A program made the position numbers and the translations under genes. The notes under the pieces were generated by a model. The model was not told where the DNA came from, searched no databases, and saw only the letters and a list, made by a program, of their open reading frames with translations. Positions 1 to 5,733 of a stretch of 7,595 nt of DNA are shown here, piece after piece. Numbering within the stretch: position 1 is the stretch's first letter; each line of letters begins with the position of its first letter. This stretch comes from Nitrospirae bacterium UBA4572 (GTDB lineage: Bacteria > Nitrospirota > Leptospirillia > Leptospirillales > Leptospirillaceae), in NCBI GenBank assembly GCA_002387725.1, contig DGKK01000044.1:1-7595 (forward strand), written 5' to 3'.

Positions 1-81
1 GCCAACTATGACGGGACCCTGTCAACCGATATCAACGTCCCTCCTCTTCATTCCGGCGATCTCCTCACGTTGCTGCCATGA
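1..81 (+). CDS. 3' end of an unidentified gene
   Basis: Frame 1 is open from the window edge to a TGA at 79-81 and encodes 26 residues ending in HSGDLLTLLP. The other two forward frames either stop at once or give a cysteine- and serine-rich peptide that looks unlike protein. The following bases carry a -35-like hexamer and an antitoxin gene, which fits a gene ending here. The fragment is too short to assign to a family, and no function is proposed. Confidence 0.45.
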   Translation, partial: ANYDGTLSTDINVPPLHSGDLLTLLP

Positions 82-82
82 T

Positions 83-113
83 TTGACACCCCCCCATTCA
101 GGGACTCTATGAT
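83..113 (+). promoter_or_regulatory. Candidate sigma-70 promoter of the toxin-antitoxin locus
   Basis: A perfect -35 hexamer TTGACA lies at 83-88 and a -10-like TATGAT (5 of 6) at 108-113. The spacer is 19 bases, longer than the usual 16-18, so activity may be weak. The predicted start near 120 leaves a leader of about 50 bases before the antitoxin ATG. This is a sequence match only. Confidence 0.5.
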
Positions 114-124
114 GAACAATGTAA

Positions 125-139
125 TCTAGCCAGACTAGA
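125..139 (+). promoter_or_regulatory. Small inverted repeat, candidate autoregulatory operator
   Basis: TCTAG at 125-129 and CTAGA at 135-139 are exact reverse complements separated by five bases. The site lies just downstream of the candidate -10 and 33 bases before the antitoxin start. Phd/YefM-family antitoxins commonly repress their own promoter by binding short palindromes, so this is the best operator candidate. The arms are only 5 bases, so chance is possible. Confidence 0.35.
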
Positions 140-171
140 CCAATATTTTTTCACCCATTTTGGAGGGTCGG

Positions 172-420
172 ATGAAAACCGTCAATATTCTTGAGGCCAA
201 GTCCACGTTGTCGAAGCTGATCGATGCGGTCGAAACGGGACGGGAAAAGGAAATCGTCATTGCGCGCCATGGTCGCCCCGTGGCCCGCCTGACAAAGATC
301 GACGAGGTGGGATCAACCGTGAGGTTGGGGATAGCCAAAGGGCTTTTTTCCGCTCCGGAGTCGATCGATGAGAAGAATGAGCTCATCGCTTCATTTTTTT
401 ATGGCAAGCCCACCAAGTGA
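172..420 (+). CDS. Type II antitoxin, Phd/YefM family
   Basis: The product has 82 residues. It reads as a Phd/YefM-type antitoxin: an N-terminal fold-forming segment starting MKTVNILEAKSTLSKLID, the family hallmark of a central IVIARHGRPVARL stretch, and a C-terminal tail (RLGIAKGLFSAPESID...) typical of antitoxins paired with PIN toxins. The N-terminus is expected to dimerise and bind the operator, and the C-terminal tail to wrap the toxin. ATG 172 is chosen because GGAGGG at 162-167 lies just upstream. A TTG at 160 is in frame but would leave that SD inside the gene. The TGA stop overlaps the GTG start of the toxin (GTGA, 417-420), giving translational coupling. The frame looks intact although its partner is broken, so it may now be an orphan antitoxin. 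Family assignment is firm; the exact name is not. Confidence 0.88.
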   Translation: MKTVNILEAKSTLSKLIDAVETGREKEIVIARHGRPVARLTKIDEVGSTVRLGIAKGLFSAPESIDEKNELIASFFYGKPTK

Positions 421-806
421 GGGTGTTGCTCGATACGCATGTCGCCCTTTGGGCCCTTGTGGACGCTCCTCGATTGTCTTCTTCGGCCCGCATACTGATC
501 GAGGATTCGAGGAACATCCTGTGTGTGAGTGCGGCCACCGTCTGGGAAATCAGCATCAAGAGGACGGTAAGCCCCGAAAAAATGCCCATTTCGGGGGTGG
601 AGGCCGTTTGATTTTTTCAACGTGCCGGCTACCGGTTTCTCGATATCTCCCCGGATCATGCCTTAAAGGTGGAAACACTCCCTCGTCACCACAACGATCC
701 CTTCGACCGCCTCATTGTGGCCCAAGCTCTCATCGAACCGCTTGTTCTGGTGACGAGCGACAGGATCCTCTCCCTCTATAGCGATTCCTTCATCATTGTC
801 CCCTGA
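417..806 (+). pseudogene. PIN-domain (VapC-type) toxin interrupted by an in-frame TGA
   Basis: The gene starts with GTG 417, overlapping the antitoxin stop, and begins MRVLLDTHVALWAL, a classic PIN-domain start with catalytic Asp6. Glu44 sits in VWEISIK, the second acidic site. Codon 65 (609-611) is TGA. Reading on in the same frame, with no insertion or deletion, gives the rest of a PIN protein: AGYRFLDISPDHAL, then HHNDPFDRLIVAQAL with Asp97, and LVTSD with Asp115, ending at codon 129. That total matches ordinary VapC length (about 130). The truncated 64-residue product lacks half of the acidic metal site and should have no RNase activity. A single base change (for example TGG or CGA to TGA) explains it. 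TGA also ends neighbouring genes, so general recoding is unlikely. A sequencing error remains possible. Confidence 0.85.
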
Positions 807-844
807 ACTTCGTTCCTGGCCCGCTCTGGTGGCTGAAACAAAAA

Positions 845-869
845 AAAGGGGAGCCGATGGCTCCCCTTT
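845..869 (-). terminator. Rho-independent terminator of icd, possibly bidirectional
   Basis: GGGGAGCC (848-855) and GGCTCCCC (859-866) form an 8-base-pair GC-rich stem with a 3-base loop. Three further A-T pairs (845-847 with 867-869) extend it. Read on the minus strand, the stem is followed by eight T residues (complement of 840-847), an ideal terminator about 27 bases after the icd stop. On the plus strand the stem is followed by TTTCCTCTTT, a weaker tract that could also stop transcripts leaving the toxin-antitoxin locus. Confidence 0.93.
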
Positions 870-895
870 CCTCTTTCCTGTGACGAAAAACACTC

Positions 896-2146
896 TTACA
901 TATTGTTGATGATCTCGGTTCCGAATTCGGAGCACTTGACCTCGACGGCTCCCGGAAGCTGGCGGGCAAAATCGTAGGTCACCCGCTTCTTCTGGATGGC
1001 GTTCTTCACGCCCTTCAGGATGAGGTCGGCGGCTTCCTTCCAGCCGAGATAGCGGAACATCATCTCCCCGGAGAGGATCACGGCTCCCGGATTGACCTTG
1101 TCCAGCCCCGCATATTTGGGGGCGGTGCCGTGGGTCGCCTCGAAGCCGGCAAAGCCGGTTTCATAGTTGATGTTGGCTCCGGGGGCGATTCCGATTCCAC
1201 CGACCTGGGCCGCGAGGGCGTCGGAGAGGTAGTCCCCGTTCAGGTTGAGGGTGGCGATCACATCGTACTCGTCGGCGCGAAGAAGGATCTTCTGTAGGAA
1301 GGCGTCGGCGATCTCGTCGCGGATCAGGAGCTTTCCGGCGGGAGGATTGCCTCCGCACTCGTCCCAGCTCACCGTCTTGTCCCCGAACTCTTCCTTGGCC
1401 ACCTCATAGCCCCACTTGCGGAAGAACCCTTCGGTGAACTTCATGATGTTGCCCTTGTGGACGATGGTCACGCTCCGGCGGTTGTTGGCCAGGGCGAAGC
1501 GGATGGCCGCCCGGACGAGGCGCTTGGTTCCCTCTTCGGAGACCGGCTTGATCCCGATGCTGGCGGTCTTGGGGAAGCGGATCTTCTTCATGACCCCTTC
1601 CTTTTCGAAGATCTTGTAGAACTCGGCGATGGCGGGAGAGCCGGCGGCCCATTCGATTCCGGCGTAGATGTCTTCCGTGTTTTCCCGGAAGATGACCATG
1701 TTCACCTTCTCCGGCTGCTTCACGGGGGAGGGGGAGCCGAACCACTCGACGGGACGCACGCAGGCGTAGAGGTCGAGCTCCTGGCGAAGGGCCACGTTGA
1801 TGCTGCGGAAGCCGCCGCCCACGGGGGTCGTGAGGGGCCCCTTGATTCCCACCAGAAACTCCCGGTAAGCGGTCAGGGTGTCTTCGGGGAGCCAGGTGTT
1901 GGCGCCGTAGACCTCGTTCGCCTTTTCGCCGGCGAAGGTTTCGAACCAGACAACCTTTTTCTTCCCGTTGTAGGCCTTGGCGACGGCGGCATCGAAGACG
2001 CGCACGGAGGCGTTCCAGATGTCGGGTCCGGTGCCGTCGCCGGCGATGAACGGAATGATCGGGTTGTCGGGAACGACGAGCTTCCCGTTCTGCATGGTGA
2101 TCTTCTGCCCGTCTTTGGGCGGGGTGAGTTTCTGGTAGGACGCCAT
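896..2146 (-). CDS. icd: Isocitrate dehydrogenase, NADP-dependent
   Basis: Catalyses oxidative decarboxylation of isocitrate to 2-oxoglutarate with NADP+ in the cytoplasmic TCA cycle; the reaction can run in reverse in reductive-TCA organisms. The 416-residue length equals that of E. coli Icd and the sequence is closely similar throughout. Visible motifs are IAGDGTGPDIW (34-44), the substrate loop GGGFRSINVALRQELDLY (110-127) with Ser115, Asn117, Arg121 and Arg131, and the metal site NGDYLSD with Asp305 and Asp309. THGTAPKYAG carries Lys344 and Tyr345, and YDFAR carries Tyr391 and Arg395, which are the NADP 2'-phosphate contacts. Ser115 corresponds to the serine phosphorylated by AceK in E. 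coli; no kinase is seen here. ATG 2146 is chosen because GAGGAGG lies six bases upstream and MASYQKL fits family N-termini; an upstream in-frame ATG at 2224 would add 26 unlikely residues. Convergent with the toxin locus, divergent from the T4SS operon. Confidence 0.98.
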   Translation of the reverse strand: MASYQKLTPPKDGQKITMQNGKLVVPDNPIIPFIAGDGTGPDIWNASVRVFDAAVAKAYNGKKKVVWFETFAGEKANEVYGANTWLPEDTLTAYREFLVGIKGPLTTPVGGGFRSINVALRQELDLYACVRPVEWFGSPSPVKQPEKVNMVIFRENTEDIYAGIEWAAGSPAIAEFYKIFEKEGVMKKIRFPKTASIGIKPVSEEGTKRLVRAAIRFALANNRRSVTIVHKGNIMKFTEGFFRKWGYEVAKEEFGDKTVSWDECGGNPPAGKLLIRDEIADAFLQKILLRADEYDVIATLNLNGDYLSDALAAQVGGIGIAPGANINYETGFAGFEATHGTAPKYAGLDKVNPGAVILSGEMMFRYLGWKEAADLILKGVKNAIQKKRVTYDFARQLPGAVEVKCSEFGTEIINNM

Positions 2147-2530
2147 GAATTCCCTCCTCGATGAATGGAATAGGTGGTGGTCGGGCCTTGGCGGAATCGA
2201 CGGATCGGATCCATCGGTCCGCATGTTGACCCTGGCTTTTAAGAGCGGCTTCGTGTGTGATCAGGGGGGAGAGGGGGCGAAAAGCCGTCGACTCGCCGTT
2301 GATCGAGAGGCCTTCTCTTCTTGATCCCGAAAATCCCGGCTCCTGGTCCCGACGTCATTGTCGGGGGAGTCGAGGTGACGGGCCATCTGAAAACCGGAAT
2401 GCACGGATCCGCGATCCTGGCATGAAGGTGCGAATTCGCTCGAAATTCGTGCATAAACGCTCCAAATTTTCAATCTTATGAATTCTACACGCACACCGTC
2501 ACCTTGGCAAGACGGCAAAACGATTTTTTT

Positions 2531-2549
2531 GACAGTGATTATCACACTC
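2531..2549. promoter_or_regulatory. Palindromic candidate operator (weak Fur-box resemblance)
   Basis: GTGAT-T-ATCAC (2535-2545) is a perfect palindrome around one central base, with TGA and TCA symmetric further out (2530-2532 and 2548-2550). Compared with the 19-base Fur consensus GATAATGATAATCATTATC, 13 of 19 positions match. It abuts a TTGACA at 2529-2534, but no -10 follows at a suitable distance. It could equally be a site for an enhancer-binding protein or another dimeric regulator. Confidence 0.3.
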
Positions 2550-2584
2550 ATTCGTTCAGATCTGGTTCCTACTTCTTCTCTTTT

Positions 2585-2600
2585 TTTGACAATAACTTAT
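2585..2600 (+). repeat. 16-base direct repeat, copy 1
   Basis: TTTGACAATAACTTAT is identical to the copy at 2670-2685. It contains a TTGACA hexamer, but the base run that would hold a -10 at normal spacing is GC-rich, so it is more likely a protein-binding site than a promoter. It lies 116-131 bases upstream of the predicted sigma-54 start site. Confidence 0.7.
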
Positions 2601-2669
2601 AAAAAATTCCCGGGGAATCTTCCTTCGATGTCGATCGGATCGTACTGATTTGTGAAATAATATATCTTC

Positions 2670-2685
2670 TTTGACAATAACTTAT
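2670..2685 (+). repeat. 16-base direct repeat, copy 2
   Basis: Second exact copy of TTTGACAATAACTTAT, 85 bases after the first, about eight helical turns, so both would face the same side of the DNA. It ends five bases before the sigma-54-type -24 element. As with copy 1, no -10 follows its TTGACA at normal spacing. Confidence 0.7.
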
Positions 2686-2689
2686 GTTC

Positions 2690-2705
2690 TGGCATCGGGG
2701 TTGCT
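2690..2705 (+). promoter_or_regulatory. Candidate sigma-54 (RpoN) promoter of the T4SS operon
   Basis: TGGCAT (2690-2695), five bases, then TTGCT (2701-2705) matches the sigma-54 consensus TGGCAC-N5-TTGC(A/T) with the invariant GG and GC at the required spacing. The only mismatch is T for C at the last base of the -24 block. The predicted start site is near 2716, 17 bases before the first ATG of the operon. RpoN promoters need an ATP-driven activator bound upstream; the repeats and palindrome are candidates for its sites. No activator gene is in the window. Confidence 0.55.
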
Positions 2706-2710
2706 TAAGA

Positions 2711-2727
2711 ACCTCCCGAAAGGAGGT
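2711..2727 (+). promoter_or_regulatory. Hairpin masking the first Shine-Dalgarno of the operon
   Basis: ACCTCC (2711-2716) is the exact reverse complement of GGAGGT (2722-2727), with a five-base CGAAA loop. GGAGGT is the strong SD of the first T4SS gene, five bases before its ATG at 2733. In RNA containing both arms, the SD would be fully paired. The 5' arm itself resembles an anti-SD sequence. Stem formation is predicted from complementarity only. Confidence 0.6.
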
Positions 2728-2732
2728 CTGCC

Positions 2733-2999
2733 ATGCCGCATGCCGAGCTCGTGAATGTTTTTGTCGACAACTTCGGGGAAAATCCCCTCATTACTGAGTT
2801 TGCCAACAACGTTGCCAACTTTGTGGTTTATGGTCTGGGGGCCTTTCTCTTCATCCTGGGAATGGCCCGGGCGGGCTTTGCCATGAAGAGCCACGATGCC
2901 GACGGGATCCGACAGGGAGTCATGACCGTGGCGGGAGGGGCCCTCGTCCTCATGTCCAAGGCCATTTGGGACACCCTGACCGTCTGGGCCGGACTCTGA
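2733..2999 (+). CDS. Two-helix membrane protein, VirB2/TrbC-like pilin candidate
   Basis: An 88-residue protein, first of the T4SS operon. A short polar N-terminus (1-26) is followed by hydrophobic segment 1 (about 29-51), a charged loop KSHDADGIRQ (52-61) and hydrophobic segment 2 (about 62-79), ending WAGL. Size, two-helix hairpin with a short charged loop, and position directly before VirB3- and VirB4-like genes match VirB2/TrbC major pilins, which sit in the inner membrane before assembly into the pilus. No N-terminal signal peptide is present, unlike most VirB2/TrbC prepilins. An in-frame TAA at 2706-2708 with no start codon between it and 2733 excludes a longer form. The SD GGAGGT lies five bases upstream but inside a hairpin. 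The TGA overlaps the next ATG by one base. Role is inferred from topology and position. Confidence 0.7.
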   Translation: MPHAELVNVFVDNFGENPLITEFANNVANFVVYGLGAFLFILGMARAGFAMKSHDADGIRQGVMTVAGGALVLMSKAIWDTLTVWAGL

Positions 3000-3241
3000 T
3001 GGAGTCCTACCGGCACATTTTCAAGACGCCCCTTCTGGGTCGGTACGAGGTCCCCTGGGACCTCGCACTGCCCCTCTCCTTTCTCCTGGGGGGATTTCTT
3101 TTCGGCGCCAATCTTCTCTTTCTCCTCTTTCTGCTTCTTCTCTCCATGACGGCTCTCTTCTGGGTTCGGAGGTCGGGGGAGGGGACGATACGCGGGTGGA
3201 TCGCTTACGCCCTCCGGGAAAAGGTTCATCGTGTGGAGTAG
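2999..3241 (+). CDS. VirB3/TrbD-like small inner-membrane protein
   Basis: An 80-residue protein. A short N-terminus, HIFKTPLLGRYEVPWD (6-21), resembles the start of VirB3-family proteins (R/K-x-P-L-x-G). It is followed by a long hydrophobic region (about 22-56) able to form two close helices, then a basic amphipathic tail rich in Arg and Lys (57-80). VirB3 works with VirB4 at the inner-membrane platform of the T4SS. Its place between the pilin candidate and the ATPase is the standard VirB3 position. ATG 2999 overlaps the previous stop (TGATG) and has no good SD of its own, so translation likely depends on coupling. An in-frame ATG at 2966 would place the start inside the upstream gene and is less likely. 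The assignment is mainly by topology and position. Confidence 0.68.
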   Translation: MESYRHIFKTPLLGRYEVPWDLALPLSFLLGGFLFGANLLFLLFLLLLSMTALFWVRRSGEGTIRGWIAYALREKVHRVE

Positions 3242-5729
3242 GAAGACTCTCCCCGGCGATGCCGTTCACCGCCTCTTCGATCTCGCCAGCCTCTCCGGAA
3301 AGACCCTCGTGGGCCACAGCGGCCGCCTCTCCCGCCTCCTTTTTCTTTCGGGCGCCAACATCTTCCCTCTGGACGCCGACGAAACTCTCCAGCTCTACCG
3401 GGGGATTGCGGCCCTCATCGGCCACCTTCCCGTCGGGTATGGCCTTCAGTTTCGGGTGGAGTTTCGCCATGGGACTCCCTCGGAGCGCTCCTTTCTTCTT
3501 CCTTCCGGGCCGTCGCCCTTCGTCTGGAACGAAGAGGGCACAGGAGAGATCCTTCTGGCCGAAGACAAGAATGAGGATTTCGGGAGTCGACCGACCAGAA
3601 AGCGCCATCTCTCCCTGGCCATCGTCGGCTATCCCGACCACGAGCGGGATCGCCTCAGGCTCTCCCATTTTCCTAGGGGAGGAGCCTTGCCCGTCCCCAA
3701 GGGTCGGGAGGAGACGCCTGGGCGACGGGAGGAGCGACTCCGGGAGATACGGCAGATCGAGGAAACGGTTCTGGCGCTTCTTCCGGGGGCAGGAATGGAG
3801 GGGAGCTCCCCGGGAGAGGAGGAGCTTCTGGCCCATCTGGCCGGTCGGGCCAATCCCGGCCTCCTCGCGCTCGACGGCTTCCGGGAGGATGCCCGGGGTC
3901 CGCTTCCCCCCCTCTTTCAGACGACCTTCCAGGAGTTTCCGGGAGAGCTCAAGGCCTACCGCCCGGATGGCGAGGTCCTCTGGGGACGATTCCATGCCCT
4001 GAGGCAGCTTCCTGCCGCCTTCCACCGGGAGACCCTGGCCCCCATCCTGGAGGGGCCCGACTTCGACTGCGATCTGACCCTGAACCTCTTCAAGCCCGAC
4101 CGCGCCCTGGCGAGCCGGGCCATTCAGTCGAACTCCACCCTCAATCGCTTCCTGACGCTTCTCCTTCCCGGAAAATCCTACCGCCTCGAATCGGTGATCG
4201 CCGAGCAGGAGGACTGTCTCAAAACCCTTCACGAAGGCCCCGAAGAGGAGAGCGCCCCGCTCCTTCTCAATCTGACCCTGGGCTACTGGCATTCCGACAA
4301 GAGACGGCTCTCCGGGATGGGGCAGGAGACCCTGCGGGCCTTTTCGGAGGCCGACGGGGCCCTCTGCGCCGCCGAGCCCTACCGCCAATGGCCCCTTTTC
4401 CGGAGCCAGTTCCCTGCGGACGGATGCGCCAACGACCGTTGGGAGGTGGTGACGGCCGCCCAGGCGGCACGATTTCTCCCGGTATGGGACAAATTTCCCG
4501 ACATGGAGCGGCCCTGGTTCTTTGCCAAGAACCACCGCCAGGAGCCGGTCTCCCTCGACTTCTGGAGCCGGGAGCTTCCCAACGCCAACGGCCTGGTGAT
4601 CGGCCGGTCAGGCTCGGGGAAGTCCTTCGGGGTCAAGATGCTCCTCCATCAGTATCTTTTGGCCAGCCCCGACCATCATGCCGTCATCGTGGAAAATGGC
4701 GGGGATTTCGAGCGCCTGTGCGCCTTTTTCGGGGGCGACTATGTCCGGGTCGACCTCTCGGGGAACTTTTCCCTGAACCCCTTTCCCCTCAAGGAAGATC
4801 TCGCCCGGGAAGGGGGCCTTTACGACCCCGACTGGATGGGCTTTCTCGTGGCCCTGATCGAGACCTTCCTGATTACCGCCCACCCGGTGACCCCTCTTCA
4901 TCGGGGCATTCTCGGGCAATGCCTGGGGGATCTTTACGATCGCCTTCCCTACGCCCAGGGGCGCCCCTCTCTCAGCGATCTTGTCCGCACTCTTTTTTCC
5001 TTCCGGGGACGGGATGCCGAGGACGAGGAGAACGCCGTGCGCATGGCCAAGACCCTCGAGTCCTGGTCGACCGGACTTTATGCTCCTCTCTTCAACAACC
5101 CCCAAGGCTTCCGCCCCCGCTCCCGCCTTCTGGCCTTCGACCTCTCGGGCCTCGACCGCCAGGAGGCGCTCCGGGGAATCGTCTTCGCCTTCATCGCCGG
5201 GCTCTCCATGGAAAAGCTCTTTCGTGAAAAGAACCGCCGGCTCTATTTCGTCTATGACGAGGCCCACCGGCTGATGACGCAGTTTTCAGGGACGGGCTTT
5301 CTCGAACACATGTACCGTACGGCCCGGAAGTTTGGCGGGGGAGTCGTCGCCATGAGCCAGTCCCCGGAGGACTGGCTGGGAGAGAGCCGGGAGGGGGGGA
5401 TCCTCGGCAACTCCTCCTGGAAGTGGATCTTCCCGTGCTCCGTCCTTCCGGAGACCTACCGGAGGATCGGACTGTCGGAGCGGGAAACCCGGATCATCGA
5501 CTCCCTGGACTTTGTCCGGGGCGACTTCTCGGAGTGCTACCTTTCCATGGGCACCCGCCGGGGGATCCTCAGGCTTGAGCCGTCTCCTCTCGAGTACTGG
5601 ATGGCGGCCCGGTCTCCGGAGGAGGACCGACTCTTTGCCCGGGCGCTTGAGGAAGAGGGTTCGGTCAGGGAGGCCCTTCTGGCCCTCGCCCGGGAGAGCC
5701 GGCAAAAACGCGAAGGGGAGGAGGAATGA
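3231..5729 (+). CDS. virB4: VirB4/TrbE/TraC-family T4SS ATPase
   Basis: An 832-residue motor ATPase that energises pilus assembly and substrate transfer at the cytoplasmic face of the inner membrane. The N-terminal half (about 1-430) is the family-specific region. The ATPase half carries Walker A GRSGSGKS (458-465), the VirB4-like ENGGDFERLCAFFGGDY block with NPFPL following, Walker B LYFVYDEAH with Asp676 and Glu677, and the MSQSPEDWL motif (708-716) that matches the family's conserved Q-S-P segment. Length is normal for VirB4 (about 800-850). The GTG start at 3231 overlaps the previous gene by 11 bases, with AAGG six bases upstream. No frameshift or missing catalytic motif is seen. Family is certain; the subtype (VirB4, TrbE or TraC) is not. 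Confidence 0.95.
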   Translation: MWSRKTLPGDAVHRLFDLASLSGKTLVGHSGRLSRLLFLSGANIFPLDADETLQLYRGIAALIGHLPVGYGLQFRVEFRHGTPSERSFLLPSGPSPFVWNEEGTGEILLAEDKNEDFGSRPTRKRHLSLAIVGYPDHERDRLRLSHFPRGGALPVPKGREETPGRREERLREIRQIEETVLALLPGAGMEGSSPGEEELLAHLAGRANPGLLALDGFREDARGPLPPLFQTTFQEFPGELKAYRPDGEVLWGRFHALRQLPAAFHRETLAPILEGPDFDCDLTLNLFKPDRALASRAIQSNSTLNRFLTLLLPGKSYRLESVIAEQEDCLKTLHEGPEEESAPLLLNLTLGYWHSDKRRLSGMGQETLRAFSEADGALCAAEPYRQWPLFRSQFPADGCANDRWEVVTAAQAARFLPVWDKFPDMERPWFFAKNHRQEPVSLDFWSRELPNANGLVIGRSGSGKSFGVKMLLHQYLLASPDHHAVIVENGGDFERLCAFFGGDYVRVDLSGNFSLNPFPLKEDLAREGGLYDPDWMGFLVALIETFLITAHPVTPLHRGILGQCLGDLYDRLPYAQGRPSLSDLVRTLFSFRGRDAEDEENAVRMAKTLESWSTGLYAPLFNNPQGFRPRSRLLAFDLSGLDRQEALRGIVFAFIAGLSMEKLFREKNRRLYFVYDEAHRLMTQFSGTGFLEHMYRTARKFGGGVVAMSQSPEDWLGESREGGILGNSSWKWIFPCSVLPETYRRIGLSERETRIIDSLDFVRGDFSECYLSMGTRRGILRLEPSPLEYWMAARSPEEDRLFARALEEEGSVREALLALARESRQKREGEEE

Positions 5730-5733
5730 CGCC

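Larger units (their letters stand above)
2147..2732. other. 586-base non-coding stretch between icd and the T4SS operon
   Basis: No convincing gene is seen; short open frames here lack SD sites and protein-like composition. The left half (to about 2440) is GC-rich and contains an imperfect hairpin (2337-2372). I found no clear sigma-70 promoter for icd in it. The right half (about 2440-2690) is markedly AT-rich and carries two adjacent small palindromes (2430-2449), a palindrome resembling a Fur box (2531-2549), two copies of a 16-base repeat and a sigma-54-type element. The composition change suggests a junction between the icd neighbourhood and the T4SS module. No integrase, tRNA or attachment-site duplication is visible. 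Confidence 0.75.

Noticed and set aside
1457..2164. Open frame of 235 codons on the plus strand opposite icd
   Set aside because: It is the antisense shadow of a highly conserved enzyme, has low-complexity Gly, Asp and Val content, and has no supporting SD or neighbours.
2144..2224. Longer icd start at the upstream ATG (2224)
   Set aside because: The extra 26 residues are unlike Icd N-termini, and the strong SD GAGGAGG correctly precedes ATG 2146, giving the usual 416 residues.
2496..2530. Weak stem CCGTC/GACGG followed by seven T as a terminator before the T4SS operon
   Set aside because: Only five pairs around a 10-base loop, and the T run begins eight bases after the stem, too far for intrinsic termination.
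2529..2614. TTGACA hexamers at 2529 and 2586 as ordinary sigma-70 promoters
   Set aside because: No TATAAT-like hexamer occurs 16-19 bases after either; the corresponding positions are TCGTTC and GC-rich sequence.
3021..4535. Open frame of 504 codons on the minus strand opposite the VirB4 gene
   Set aside because: Composition is Gly-, Arg- and Pro-rich with no domain, and it lies fully antisense to a gene with clear Walker motifs. GC-rich codon bias commonly opens such frames.
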